The notes beneath the pieces were generated by a model. The model saw only the letters and a program-made list of their open reading frames with translations, was not told the DNA's origin and did not search any database. From positions 1 to 14,173 of the forward strand of contig CAYNVS010000060.1 of NCBI GenBank assembly GCA_964400725.1: a stretch of 14,173 nucleotides of DNA. The letters are read 5' to 3'. Made by a program: the position numbers and the translations under genes. Below are positions 1-6,359 of this stretch, piece after piece. Position 1 is the stretch's first letter, and every line of letters starts with the position of its first letter. This DNA is from CAYNVS01 sp964400725. Lineage in GTDB: Bacteria > Myxococcota_A > SURF-8 > CAYNVS01.

Positions 1-1
1 C

Positions 2-76
2 AAGAAGTTTAACAAGAAGGAAGTTTACGCGCAAAGGGCTGTTGCGGAAATTACCGAATGGCTTAAGACGCTGTAA
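2..76 (+). CDS. C-terminal end of a truncated protein, function unknown
   Basis: An open frame enters from the left edge and stops at TAA 74-76, leaving 24 residues that end in AEITEWLKTL. The residue is amphipathic and rich in Lys, Ala and Glu, like the last helix of a soluble protein. It is too short to assign to a family. It converges on the minus-strand ccsA gene, whose stop lies 61 bases away. It could be a chance open frame, but codon choice resembles the neighbours and the frame is open from the window edge. Confidence 0.5.
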   Translation, partial: KKFNKKEVYAQRAVAEITEWLKTL

Positions 77-90
77 ACAGGCCGGTTCGC

Positions 91-126
91 CAAGTAAAAT
101 AAAGCGGACGGACAAAATTTCGCTTT
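91..126 (-). terminator. Possible weak terminator after ccsA
   Basis: Read on the minus strand, AAAGCG (126-121) can pair with CGCTTT (106-101) across a 14-base loop, and the T-rich run ATTTTACTT follows. The position between convergent genes, just past the ccsA stop, fits a terminator. The stem is only 6 bp and the loop is large, so this is a weak call. Confidence 0.3.
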
Positions 127-137
127 TGCGGCCGCCG

Positions 138-1091
138 TCAGCCCTGATAAGTATGCACGCTGTCTTTCGCCGTAGGCAGGTAGCTGACCGCTAGATAAGT
201 GATGAATATCGCCGCAACGCCGGCGATTAACGCCCACGCCGCGCGGTTGCGGCTCCATCCTCGCATGTGGCGCATGTGCAGGTAAATTACGTAAACGAGC
301 CACGTAACAAGCGCCCAGTTCTCTTTCGGGTCCCAGCCCCACCACGTTCCCCACGCAGCCTGTCCCCAGAACGCCCCGAAGACCAGCCCCGCCGTAAGAA
401 ACGGGAATCCGAGCGAAACTAATTTATAGGAGACGTCGCCGAAAACCGCCGAGCGCGGATCGTTGTAACGCTCCGCGAAAAGATGCGCCGCGGCCGCGAC
501 GAAAGCGAGCGTAAGCGCGCCGTAGCCCAGCAGGTAAACGAGCACGTGCGGCACGAACCAGCCCGATTGAAGCGCGGGCGGAAGCTCCTTGGTGCGCATG
601 TCCGGCCATACCGCGTCGAATACGATGAATGCGACCATTAAAACGCCGGAGAACTGACCGAGCCCTTTAAGCCCTTGCAGGATCTCGCTTATGAGAAACA
701 GCATCGCGACGCTCCAGCTCATCAAAACGAAGGTCTCGCTTAAAAACTGAAAGGGCGGGCGGTCGAGCGCGTTCCACATGTAGAGCAGATAAGCCGTAAT
801 CGCGACGAGCGAAAAGCCCGCGCCCCATGCGCCGAGTTTCTGCAATTTATCGCTTAAAACGGCGCGAAGAACCAGCGGCATGGAAGCCGCCGCGGTAAGC
901 AGGCACGCTATTATGTAAGAGGTTTCGCCGCCGGAGACCGCCGCTATGGATGCGTGAGTTAAAACGCCCGCGGCAAGCAAACCGGCCTCGACTTTGCGCG
1001 CCGTTTCGCCGCCCTTGCCGAGGAATCGAAGCAGAGCCGCCGCTCCGCCCGCCGCGTAAAGCGCCAGAGCGATAAAATACAAGGCTTTCAT
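138..1091 (-). CDS. ccsA: Cytochrome c biogenesis protein CcsA (System II heme exporter/ligase subunit)
   Basis: The 317-residue polytopic membrane protein belongs to the CcsA/CcsB/ResC family. With ResB it carries heme across the inner membrane and attaches it to CXXCH sites of apocytochromes c on the periplasmic side. The tryptophan-rich heme-binding motif WGTWWGWDPKE is at residues 247-257. Candidate axial histidines are H182 (in WFVPHVLVYLLGYG), H272 (in YLHMR) and H313 near the C-terminus. About eight hydrophobic segments are visible, and the length is normal for the family. The ATG at 1091-1089 overlaps the resB stop in an ATGA, which implies translational coupling in one operon. No apocytochrome, CcdA or thioredoxin-like partner lies in the window. 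The family is certain; ccsA and ccsB naming varies between lineages. Confidence 0.95.
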   Translation of the reverse strand: MKALYFIALALYAAGGAAALLRFLGKGGETARKVEAGLLAAGVLTHASIAAVSGGETSYIIACLLTAAASMPLVLRAVLSDKLQKLGAWGAGFSLVAITAYLLYMWNALDRPPFQFLSETFVLMSWSVAMLFLISEILQGLKGLGQFSGVLMVAFIVFDAVWPDMRTKELPPALQSGWFVPHVLVYLLGYGALTLAFVAAAAHLFAERYNDPRSAVFGDVSYKLVSLGFPFLTAGLVFGAFWGQAAWGTWWGWDPKENWALVTWLVYVIYLHMRHMRGWSRNRAAWALIAGVAAIFITYLAVSYLPTAKDSVHTYQG

Positions 1092-2167
1092 TGGCGCCCC
1101 CTTTCCTTGCTTCTTCTAATAAGCCACGGCTTGACGTAGAAGACGTAAAGAACTCCTGCAATCATCAGTCCGAAGCCGAAGAAAGCGATTTCTAATCCCG
1201 GATCTTTTACGATTTCAATTCCGCTGACCGCGTACCGGCCTTGCGCGTCTTTTTTATAGCTTGACTGGTAGAGTCTGTATCCCTTGTAATAGTATGGGGA
1301 GTTGACCTTAAGCTCCGCTTTTGCGGCCTGTTTGCCGCCTTCGGTAAGCGTAACGGAGCTTTTATACGCCCCGATAATCGGCTCCAGCGCGGCTATCAGC
1401 GTATATCGCCCGACTTTCTGCCTGTTTTTATGCGGATAAGACAAGGCGACGCTTTGGCCTCCGACTTTAAGCTCCACCGTTCCTTCGTATGTCGGCTCCA
1501 TGTTTTCGGCTTCTCCGGAGAGCTGTTTATAAGAAATTTTTTCGCAGTAAACGGGCGGCAGACTGGAGCCGAACATTTTAGGCAGAGCCGTTTTTTTGCC
1601 TTCTTTAAGAACGGCGTAAGAGTCGGGTTTTTCGTCTCCTTCCTCGAATACGTACAGCCGCGCTTCCGGCGATTTGTAGCTCACTTTGAAGTCGTCGAGG
1701 TTTATTACAAACGGGAGCGGGACTTCGGCGCGCGTATGACGGCTGACATAAGTTCCCGACGAAGAACCTTTGGCTATTTCCGCTATTCCCTTGTCGCCGT
1801 ATAGCGAGCCTACAAGACCGCCCGCAAGCACTATGAGAAGCGAGAGATGCGTCATGTAGAATCCGAAATAATACTTATTCAAAGGCCGTTTGACCGTGCA
1901 TAGAATAAGATTTAATGCGAATAGTATTAGTAGAAACTCGAAAACGACGGAGCGAAACAGGTCGTCGAATCCAAGCGCGAGAATTAGCCCTCCGGCAGTT
2001 TCTCCGAATCGATGTATGTATTCTCCCGGCGGCTCGTTTTGAATTATAAGCGTTCCTAGCGCGGCGGCTAGGCCCACCGCGACAAAGAGGCCGACGGCCA
2101 GCTCCAGCGAAGCGAAGATGTCGTATATCTGCCTTGGCAGGCTTTTTTCGTCCTTTGCGTCCTTCAT
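1088..2167 (-). CDS. resB: Cytochrome c biogenesis protein ResB (Ccs1 family)
   Basis: The 359-residue protein is the second half of the System II heme ligase. Three hydrophobic segments are near residues 20-42, 74-92 and 100-124. A soluble periplasmic domain of roughly 200 residues follows, then a fourth segment near 327-348 and a basic tail. The third segment holds a histidine (H107 in MTHLSLLIVLAGG), matching the conserved ResB/Ccs1 heme-ligand position. The stretch YRLYQSSYKK followed by VKDPG before the last segment is also typical of the family. It is shorter than many ResB proteins (often over 400 residues) but has all four membrane segments. An AAGG is 8 bases before the ATG. It lies 53 bases after coaD and overlaps ccsA by 4 bases. 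Confidence 0.93.
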   Translation of the reverse strand: MKDAKDEKSLPRQIYDIFASLELAVGLFVAVGLAAALGTLIIQNEPPGEYIHRFGETAGGLILALGFDDLFRSVVFEFLLILFALNLILCTVKRPLNKYYFGFYMTHLSLLIVLAGGLVGSLYGDKGIAEIAKGSSSGTYVSRHTRAEVPLPFVINLDDFKVSYKSPEARLYVFEEGDEKPDSYAVLKEGKKTALPKMFGSSLPPVYCEKISYKQLSGEAENMEPTYEGTVELKVGGQSVALSYPHKNRQKVGRYTLIAALEPIIGAYKSSVTLTEGGKQAAKAELKVNSPYYYKGYRLYQSSYKKDAQGRYAVSGIEIVKDPGLEIAFFGFGLMIAGVLYVFYVKPWLIRRSKERGRQ

Positions 2168-2220
2168 GTTGCGCGCCTTAAAATAATGAGAACAGTTTTA
2201 AAATAAGCGCCCGAAACCCT

Positions 2221-2718
2221 TTATTTCAGGCCGAGTTTTTTATTAAGCGCCGCTATCGACGGAGCGGGAAGATAGCCGCTCGCGTCTCCGCCGAATCTGG
2301 CGATTTCCTTCGCCAAAGACGATGAAATGAAAATGTTCCGCGGCGAAGTGAGCAGAAATATCGTTTCAATTTGCGGGCACATGTCCATGTTGGCAAGGCC
2401 GATTTGGAATTCGTAGTCGAAGTCGGTCATTGCGCGCAGTCCGCGGATTATGGCGCAGGCGTTTCTGCTTTTCGCGAATTCCACCAGCAGGCCGGAAAAC
2501 GTGTCAACCGAAACGTTAGCGAAGCCGCTTATCAACTCCGATATAATATCCACGCGCTCTTCCGGCGTAAAAAGAGTTTTTTTCGCGGGGTTGACGCCGA
2601 TCGCCACAATGACTTTATCAAAGAGCTTGCTGGCTCGCTCAATCACGTCGAGGTGCCCAAGCGTCGCGGGGTCGAAACTGCCCGCGTATATAGCCGCGCG
2701 TTCGATTTTGTCGTTCAT
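2221..2718 (-). CDS. coaD: Phosphopantetheine adenylyltransferase (CoaD)
   Basis: CoaD transfers an adenylyl group from ATP to 4'-phosphopantetheine, forming dephospho-CoA, the penultimate step of cytosolic coenzyme A synthesis. The 165-residue protein has the nucleotidyltransferase motif GSFDPATLGH (residues 13-22, His22). It also has the RGLRAMTDFDYEFQ block (92-105) and the C-terminal ISSS (131-134), all in the expected order. The open frame extends upstream to an ATG at 2775. The ATG at 2718 is preferred because it gives the usual family length of about 160 residues and has GGAG seven bases upstream, and the extra 19 residues do not resemble CoaD. It is first of a probable coaD-resB-ccsA transcription unit. 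Only the last two of those genes share a pathway. Confidence 0.95.
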   Translation of the reverse strand: MNDKIERAAIYAGSFDPATLGHLDVIERASKLFDKVIVAIGVNPAKKTLFTPEERVDIISELISGFANVSVDTFSGLLVEFAKSRNACAIIRGLRAMTDFDYEFQIGLANMDMCPQIETIFLLTSPRNIFISSSLAKEIARFGGDASGYLPAPSIAALNKKLGLK

Positions 2719-2791
2719 AATGCCGCTCCGAATAAGCGCGAACGGCTCCGCGGGTTGGTTTAAGCCCTTGGACAATATAAGCCGTCGCCGG

Positions 2792-2839
2792 TTTGTCTTT
2801 CATTGTTTTCTATATCAGAAAATCTTTTGGAAAGACAAA
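2792..2839. repeat. 48-bp nested inverted repeat upstream of coaD
   Basis: The arms TTTGTCTTTC (2792-2801) and GAAAGACAAA (2830-2839) are perfect 10-bp complements. Between them TTTTCT (2806-2811) and AGAAAA (2817-2822) form a second stem around a 5-base loop. The element lies in the 199-base gap between the DUF2461 stop and the coaD start. No T-run follows either side of the stem, so it does not look like an intrinsic terminator. It may be a leader-RNA structure or a protein site. A possible coaD -10 (TATATT, minus strand, 2778-2773) lies just downstream, without a convincing -35. Confidence 0.5.
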
Positions 2840-2917
2840 ATAAAATTAATCATGGGCGCCGCGTTGGCAAGCGTTAATAAAAACTATTCGCAACAATTTC
2901 CCGATTTGAGAGAAATT

Positions 2918-3598
2918 TTATCCTTTTACGACGCTCATAAGGTAATGATACAAAGGCGCCAGTTCAATAAACGCGTCGGTCATTTCTTCGGCGAGTTTTG
3001 GCGAAAGCAGCGTTTTGTCCGGTTTGCGGTTGCGGACGAGATAAAACGACTTGCGTTGATACCACCTGTTTATTTCTGGCGGTTTGCCGGAGTCGAAGGT
3101 TTTTTTATAAAAATCTCCTTCCAATTCCCACGTTCCTTTTTCAAAAAAGGCGACGACCTTTTTGAATTTTTGCGGCGACGCGTCTATCGACTCGCGGAAG
3201 CGGCGCATCGCGTCCGGCGTCGCGGCGTAAAAGCCCATGCCGTAACGGTAGTCGTCGGGCGTAATCTCGAAATAATACGCCGGCGCGGTCGTCCACTCTT
3301 TGCTCGGCCTTTTGAACGAAACCCACATCGAAGTTTTATAAGGAGACTTATCGGCGGAAAAACGGGCGTCGCGGTAAATGCGGGAAACCGAGCGCGGCCC
3401 GATTGCGAAATGCGGATCAATCGCTTCCATGGGGTCGGTAAGCGCGGAGCTTAAAGCCTTAAGCGGCGCGACGACGTAATTTTCGTAGTCGCTTTTATGC
3501 GCCTCGAACCACGTCTTTTGATTGTTGGCCCTGATTCCGAGCAGAAATTCCTGCGTTTCTGGGTAAAACCCTTCAAAGTCGCCGGTTATTTTTTCCAT
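2918..3598 (-). CDS. DUF2461 family protein (TIGR02453), function unknown
   Basis: The 226-residue soluble protein has the layout of the DUF2461/TIGR02453 family. It shows an N-terminal FxPETxEFL-type start, NNQKTWFEAHKSDYENYV at residues 26-43, a central SRIYRDARFSADKSPYKT block near 71-88, and a basic YQRKSFYLVRNRKPDK region near 179-194. Members are widespread in bacteria and some eukaryotes, and no biochemical role is established. No signal peptide or membrane segment is seen. It follows the VOC gene by 15 bases on the same strand and is probably cotranscribed with it. The sequence before its ATG is purine-rich but has no strong Shine-Dalgarno. The family call is firm; no function is inferred. 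Confidence 0.85.
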   Translation of the reverse strand: MEKITGDFEGFYPETQEFLLGIRANNQKTWFEAHKSDYENYVVAPLKALSSALTDPMEAIDPHFAIGPRSVSRIYRDARFSADKSPYKTSMWVSFKRPSKEWTTAPAYYFEITPDDYRYGMGFYAATPDAMRRFRESIDASPQKFKKVVAFFEKGTWELEGDFYKKTFDSGKPPEINRWYQRKSFYLVRNRKPDKTLLSPKLAEEMTDAFIELAPLYHYLMSVVKG

Positions 3599-3613
3599 TT
3601 CATTTCTTTCGCG

Positions 3614-4042
3614 TCAAGGAAGTTCTAGCCCGCCGTCGTCCGACAGCTTCCAGTACGGATTGTACGCGACCTCGAAGAGACGGCCTTCGGAGTCTTTGAA
3701 ATATCCGGAATAACCGCCCCAGAAAACTTTTTGCGGAGGCTTTACTATTTGCGCTCCCGCGTTTGCGGCCTCGCGGAAGATTTCGTCAACCTCGGCCTCG
3801 CTCTTGGCGTTTAGGGCTAAAGTTACGCCAGAAAATCCGCCGGACGGCGCGTCGGGAACGCAGGCGTCCTCGGCAAGCGCTTTTTTGGGGTAAATAGCCA
3901 GCGCGAAAGAGCCCAGCGAGAAGAGAGCCAAATCGCCTTGGCTTGCGGACGACCTCTTCCATCCCAGCCCTTTTTCGTAAAAATCGACCGATTTTTGCCA
4001 ATCGACGGCTCCCAATGTAACGACGGTAAGTTTTTGCCTCAT
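3614..4042 (-). CDS. VOC superfamily protein (glyoxalase/bleomycin-resistance fold)
   Basis: The 142-residue protein has the paired beta-alpha-beta-beta-beta halves of the vicinal oxygen chelate fold. The first half has WQKSVDFYEKGLGWK (residues 15-29), the usual opening of such domains. The second ends in GYSGYFKDSEGRLFEVAYNP (109-128). In close relatives this block usually reads DPxGHLWE; here the histidine is replaced by arginine. A conventional metal site built on that histidine may therefore be absent. VOC proteins include glyoxalases, dioxygenases and antibiotic-binding proteins, and the substrate cannot be told here. The gene follows tRNA-Ser by 64 bases and precedes the DUF2461 gene. 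An AAGGCGAG stretch precedes the ATG. Confidence 0.85.
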   Translation of the reverse strand: MRQKLTVVTLGAVDWQKSVDFYEKGLGWKRSSASQGDLALFSLGSFALAIYPKKALAEDACVPDAPSGGFSGVTLALNAKSEAEVDEIFREAANAGAQIVKPPQKVFWGGYSGYFKDSEGRLFEVAYNPYWKLSDDGGLELP

Positions 4043-4106
4043 GGCTCGCCTTTTTATTTGTTAAAGATTTTTTACGCCCGCCGAAGCGCCCGAAGAAATA
4101 TAAAAA

Positions 4107-4195
<89 letters not shown>

Positions 4196-4208
4196 GCGAC
4201 ATTTTGTA

Positions 4209-4236
4209 ATAATATTTAACTCGCGGGTTTAGTCAA
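4209..4236 (-). promoter_or_regulatory. Promoter of tRNA-Ser
   Basis: On the minus strand TTGACT (4236-4231) and TATTAT (4214-4209) are separated by 16 bases, a near-consensus sigma-70 type pair. The -10 ends 13 bases before the mature tRNA 5' end, so the primary transcript would have a very short leader. Read-through could also serve the VOC-DUF2461 genes downstream, for which no better promoter is seen. Confidence 0.75.
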
Positions 4237-4368
4237 GAGATTACGCTTCCGAATAGCGGCAAAGCTGCAACGGCAAAAAACGCTCAAACGCCGCCGTATA
4301 AGTCTTTTTTTAGTTTAAGGCTTTTTGAGGGAAGATTTTTTTCGCATTTAAAAATTAAAAAATTTCTC

Positions 4369-4396
4369 TTGACAAGCGAAATCCCGTGTTTATTTT
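4369..4396 (+). promoter_or_regulatory. Promoter of the small heat shock gene
   Basis: A perfect TTGACA (4369-4374) is followed after 16 bases by TATTTT (4391-4396). This predicts a start near 4403 and a leader of about 70 bases. The pair resembles the housekeeping type rather than a heat-shock sigma promoter: the CCCGT that follows lies too close to CTTGACA for the sigma-32 arrangement. No CIRCE repeat is present. Control may therefore act after initiation, through the leader. Confidence 0.6.
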
Positions 4397-4418
4397 TGCC
4401 TTAGTAGAGCGATTGAGA

Positions 4419-4470
4419 CTTCTGCAGAAGCCTAACAATAACAACAACATACAAAAGCAGAAGGAGGCTT
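4419..4470 (+). promoter_or_regulatory. Structured hsp20 leader overlapping the ribosome site (candidate RNA thermometer)
   Basis: The leader starts with the 12-bp palindrome CTTCTGCAGAAG (4419-4430) and ends with the strong ribosome site AAGGAGG (4461-4467), seven bases before the ATG. CTTCTGC (4419-4425) is complementary to GCAGAAG (4457-4463), and AAGCCT (4428-4433) to AGGCTT (4465-4470). Either helix covers part of the ribosome site, with an unstructured A/C-rich loop between. This is what a heat-melted leader would look like. The complementarity is seen directly; the thermometer role is inference. Confidence 0.45.
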
Positions 4471-4473
4471 AAA

Positions 4474-4923
4474 ATGAACGGAAATATGCTAATAAGAAAT
4501 GCCAATAGAAGATTTATCCCCAGCATTTACGACGAATTCTTCGGCGATCTCGACAGAATGTTCGGATTAACCGAAAAGGCCCAGACTTCAAGGCTGTGGA
4601 TACCGGCCGCCGACGTTTACGAAACCGAAAAAGATTACCGCATAGACATAGAAGTCAGCGGAGTGAAGAAAGAAGACGTTCAGCTTGAAGTAAAGGACAA
4701 CATCCTTACCGCGCGCGGGAAACGCGAGTACGTCGACGAGAAAAAAGAAAAGTCGTATCATTGCTGCGAGCGTTACTACGGAGAATTCCAGCGCAGCTGG
4801 AAACTGCCGGAATCGGCCGCTCCCGATAAAATCGAAGCCGAGTGCGCCGACGGCCTGCTTAAAATTATCATTCCGAAAAAGCCGGAAGAGCAGCCGAAGA
4901 AAATCGACATAAAAGTTCAATAA
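4474..4923 (+). CDS. Small heat shock protein, Hsp20/alpha-crystallin family
   Basis: The 149-residue protein is an ATP-independent holdase chaperone of the cytosol that keeps unfolding proteins soluble in large oligomers. The N-terminal arm (1-42) has FFGDLDRMFGL. The alpha-crystallin domain runs from about WIPAADVYETEKDY (42-55) through SGVKKEDVQLEVKDNILTARGKR to the GLLKIIIPKK signature (127-136). A C-terminal IDI tripeptide (144-146) provides the IxI motif used for oligomer assembly. The length is typical. Two adjacent cysteines (97-98) in the domain are unusual and could respond to oxidation, but that is speculative. The gene stands alone, with its own promoter, leader and terminator. 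Confidence 0.95.
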   Translation: MNGNMLIRNANRRFIPSIYDEFFGDLDRMFGLTEKAQTSRLWIPAADVYETEKDYRIDIEVSGVKKEDVQLEVKDNILTARGKREYVDEKKEKSYHCCERYYGEFQRSWKLPESAAPDKIEAECADGLLKIIIPKKPEEQPKKIDIKVQ

Positions 4924-4951
4924 ACCGTCTTCGACGACGAACGACCGCAGC

Positions 4952-4979
4952 AAAACCGCCCGAAAGGGCGGTTTTTTTA
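4952..4979 (+). terminator. Intrinsic terminator of hsp20
   Basis: ACCGCCC (4955-4961) pairs with GGGCGGT (4966-4972) around a GAAA tetraloop, followed directly by a run of seven T. An A-run before the stem can extend the pairing. It lies 31 bases after the hsp20 stop and closes a one-gene unit. Confidence 0.93.
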
Positions 4980-5024
4980 TTTTAATTCCAACCCAAATTT
5001 TTTAACGAACTCTTTTTCGCCGCT

Positions 5025-5055
5025 TTGCGTTAAAAAATATAATCGGCGTTATAAT
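5025..5055 (+). promoter_or_regulatory. Candidate promoter of the malic enzyme gene with two TATAAT boxes
   Basis: Two perfect TATAAT hexamers lie 12 bases apart (5038-5043 and 5050-5055). TTGCGT (5025-5030) is a possible -35 for the second, at a long 19-base spacing; the first has only a poor -35. Either would give a leader of about 80-100 bases that contains the dyad at 5078-5094. The weak -35 elements suggest an activator or alternative starts. Confidence 0.5.
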
Positions 5056-5077
5056 AAAATTTTGTTTGCCTATACGT

Positions 5078-5094
5078 ATTTTGCGTCGCAAAAT
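5078..5094. repeat. 17-bp dyad in the malic enzyme leader
   Basis: ATTTTGCG-T-CGCAAAAT is a perfect inverted repeat with 8-bp arms around one base. It lies downstream of both putative -10 boxes and 50 bases before the start codon. The size and symmetry suit binding of a dimeric regulator. In RNA it could form a 7-bp stem with a GUC loop, but no T-run follows. Function is unproven. Confidence 0.45.
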
Positions 5095-5144
5095 TAAAAG
5101 GATTTTGCAGCTTTTTGTTTAATTTTCACAAAAGGAGTTTACGC

Positions 5145-6359
5145 ATGGTTACAAAACGCAAGTGGTCGGAAGAGGATTACGTAGAAGCCGCGGCGGTGCA
5201 CGAGAAATATACCGGCAAAGTGGCTATCGTCAGCAAGGCGCCGATGAAAACGCGCCGCGATTTGTCCCTCCTCTACACGCCGGGCGTCGCCCGTCCGTCT
5301 TCCTTAATCGGCAAAAACCTCGAGGACGTGTGGAAATATACATTCAAGAAGAATACCGTCGCGGTAGTCTCCGACGGCACCGCGATACTGGGCCTGGGCG
5401 ATTTGGGACCCGAAGCCGCTCTTCCGGTAATGGAAGGCAAGGCCGTTCTCTTTAAAAAGTTCGGCGACGTGGACGCCTGGCCATTGTGCATCGCCACCAA
5501 GGACGTAGAAGAAATCGTCCGCTTCTGCGAGCTCATCGCGCCTACGTTCGGCGGCATCAACCTCGAAGACATCAGCGCGCCGCGCTGCATCGAAGTGATG
5601 GAAAAACTGCGCCATCTCAATATTCCCGTCATGCACGACGACCAGAGCGGAACGGCTACCGTAGTAATGGGCGCGCTTATCAACGCGCTGCGCGTGGTGG
5701 ATAAAAAAATGAGCGAAATCAGCGTTACGATTTGCGGCGGCGGAAGCGCGGGGCTGGCTATCGCGCGAATGCTGCTCAACGGCGACGAAGCCCCCAAAAA
5801 GCTGCGCATCGTCGATATAAACGGAATCGTTTACCCCGGCGACAAGCGGAACAACAAATATCAGGAAGCCATCGTCAAGGATACTAACAAGGAAAAAGAA
5901 AAGGGCGATTTGGCTCATGCGTTCGTCGGAGCCGACGTTTTCATCGGCGTTTCCAAGGCGGGCATCGTTACGCCGGATATGGTGAAAACCATGAACGAGG
6001 GCGCGATAGTGTTCGCCATGGCCAACCCGACGCCGGAAATCATGCCGGATTTGGCCAAAGAGGCGGGCGCGGTAGTGGTAGGCACCGGGCGCTCCGACTT
6101 CCCGAATCAGGTCAACAACGCGGTAGGGTTTCCGGGCATTTTCAGGGGCGCGCTGGACGCCAGAGCCCGAAAGATTACGCCTAAAATGCGCTGGGCCGCG
6201 GCCTACGCGCTCGCAAATCTCATCGAGAAGCCGAATCCGAATAAAATTGTGGCCAGCGCCATGAGTCTCGCGGTGGGCAAAGCGGTAGGCAAAGAAGTTG
6301 CAAAAGCGTGGGAGAAGTGGCAGGATACTCCCGAAGCCTATGGAAACGAACCGTATTAA
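5145..6359 (+). CDS. NAD(P)-dependent malic enzyme (short bacterial form)
   Basis: The enzyme oxidatively decarboxylates malate to pyruvate and CO2, yielding NADH or NADPH and linking the TCA cycle with pyruvate supply. The 404-residue protein is the short form without a phosphotransacetylase domain. SLLYTPGVARP (41-51) carries the catalytic tyrosine Y44, and MEGKA (96-100) the catalytic lysine K99. FGGINLEDI (135-143) provides the metal-binding E141 and D142, and MHDDQSGT (163-170) further acidic ligands. The Rossmann motif GGGSAG is at 198-203. Cofactor preference cannot be read reliably. The frame extends to a TTG at 5115, but the ATG at 5145 is chosen because AAAGGAG (5131-5137) lies seven bases before it. 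Its 3' end overlaps the next gene by 20 bases. Confidence 0.93.
   Translation: MVTKRKWSEEDYVEAAAVHEKYTGKVAIVSKAPMKTRRDLSLLYTPGVARPSSLIGKNLEDVWKYTFKKNTVAVVSDGTAILGLGDLGPEAALPVMEGKAVLFKKFGDVDAWPLCIATKDVEEIVRFCELIAPTFGGINLEDISAPRCIEVMEKLRHLNIPVMHDDQSGTATVVMGALINALRVVDKKMSEISVTICGGGSAGLAIARMLLNGDEAPKKLRIVDINGIVYPGDKRNNKYQEAIVKDTNKEKEKGDLAHAFVGADVFIGVSKAGIVTPDMVKTMNEGAIVFAMANPTPEIMPDLAKEAGAVVVGTGRSDFPNQVNNAVGFPGIFRGALDARARKITPKMRWAAAYALANLIEKPNPNKIVASAMSLAVGKAVGKEVAKAWEKWQDTPEAYGNEPY

Noticed and set aside
2792..2839. Intrinsic terminator for the DUF2461 gene or coaD region
   Set aside because: The stem is good, but neither strand has a T-run directly after it.
2450..3454. 334-residue open frame on the plus strand
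   Set aside because: It runs antisense through coaD, the intergenic inverted repeat and DUF2461, and has no family motif or ribosome site. Both minus-strand genes are well supported.
4369..4473. CIRCE or sigma-32 heat-shock control of hsp20
   Set aside because: No TTAGCACTC/GAGTGCTAA repeat is present. CCCGT lies only eight bases after CTTGACA, too close for the sigma-32 layout.
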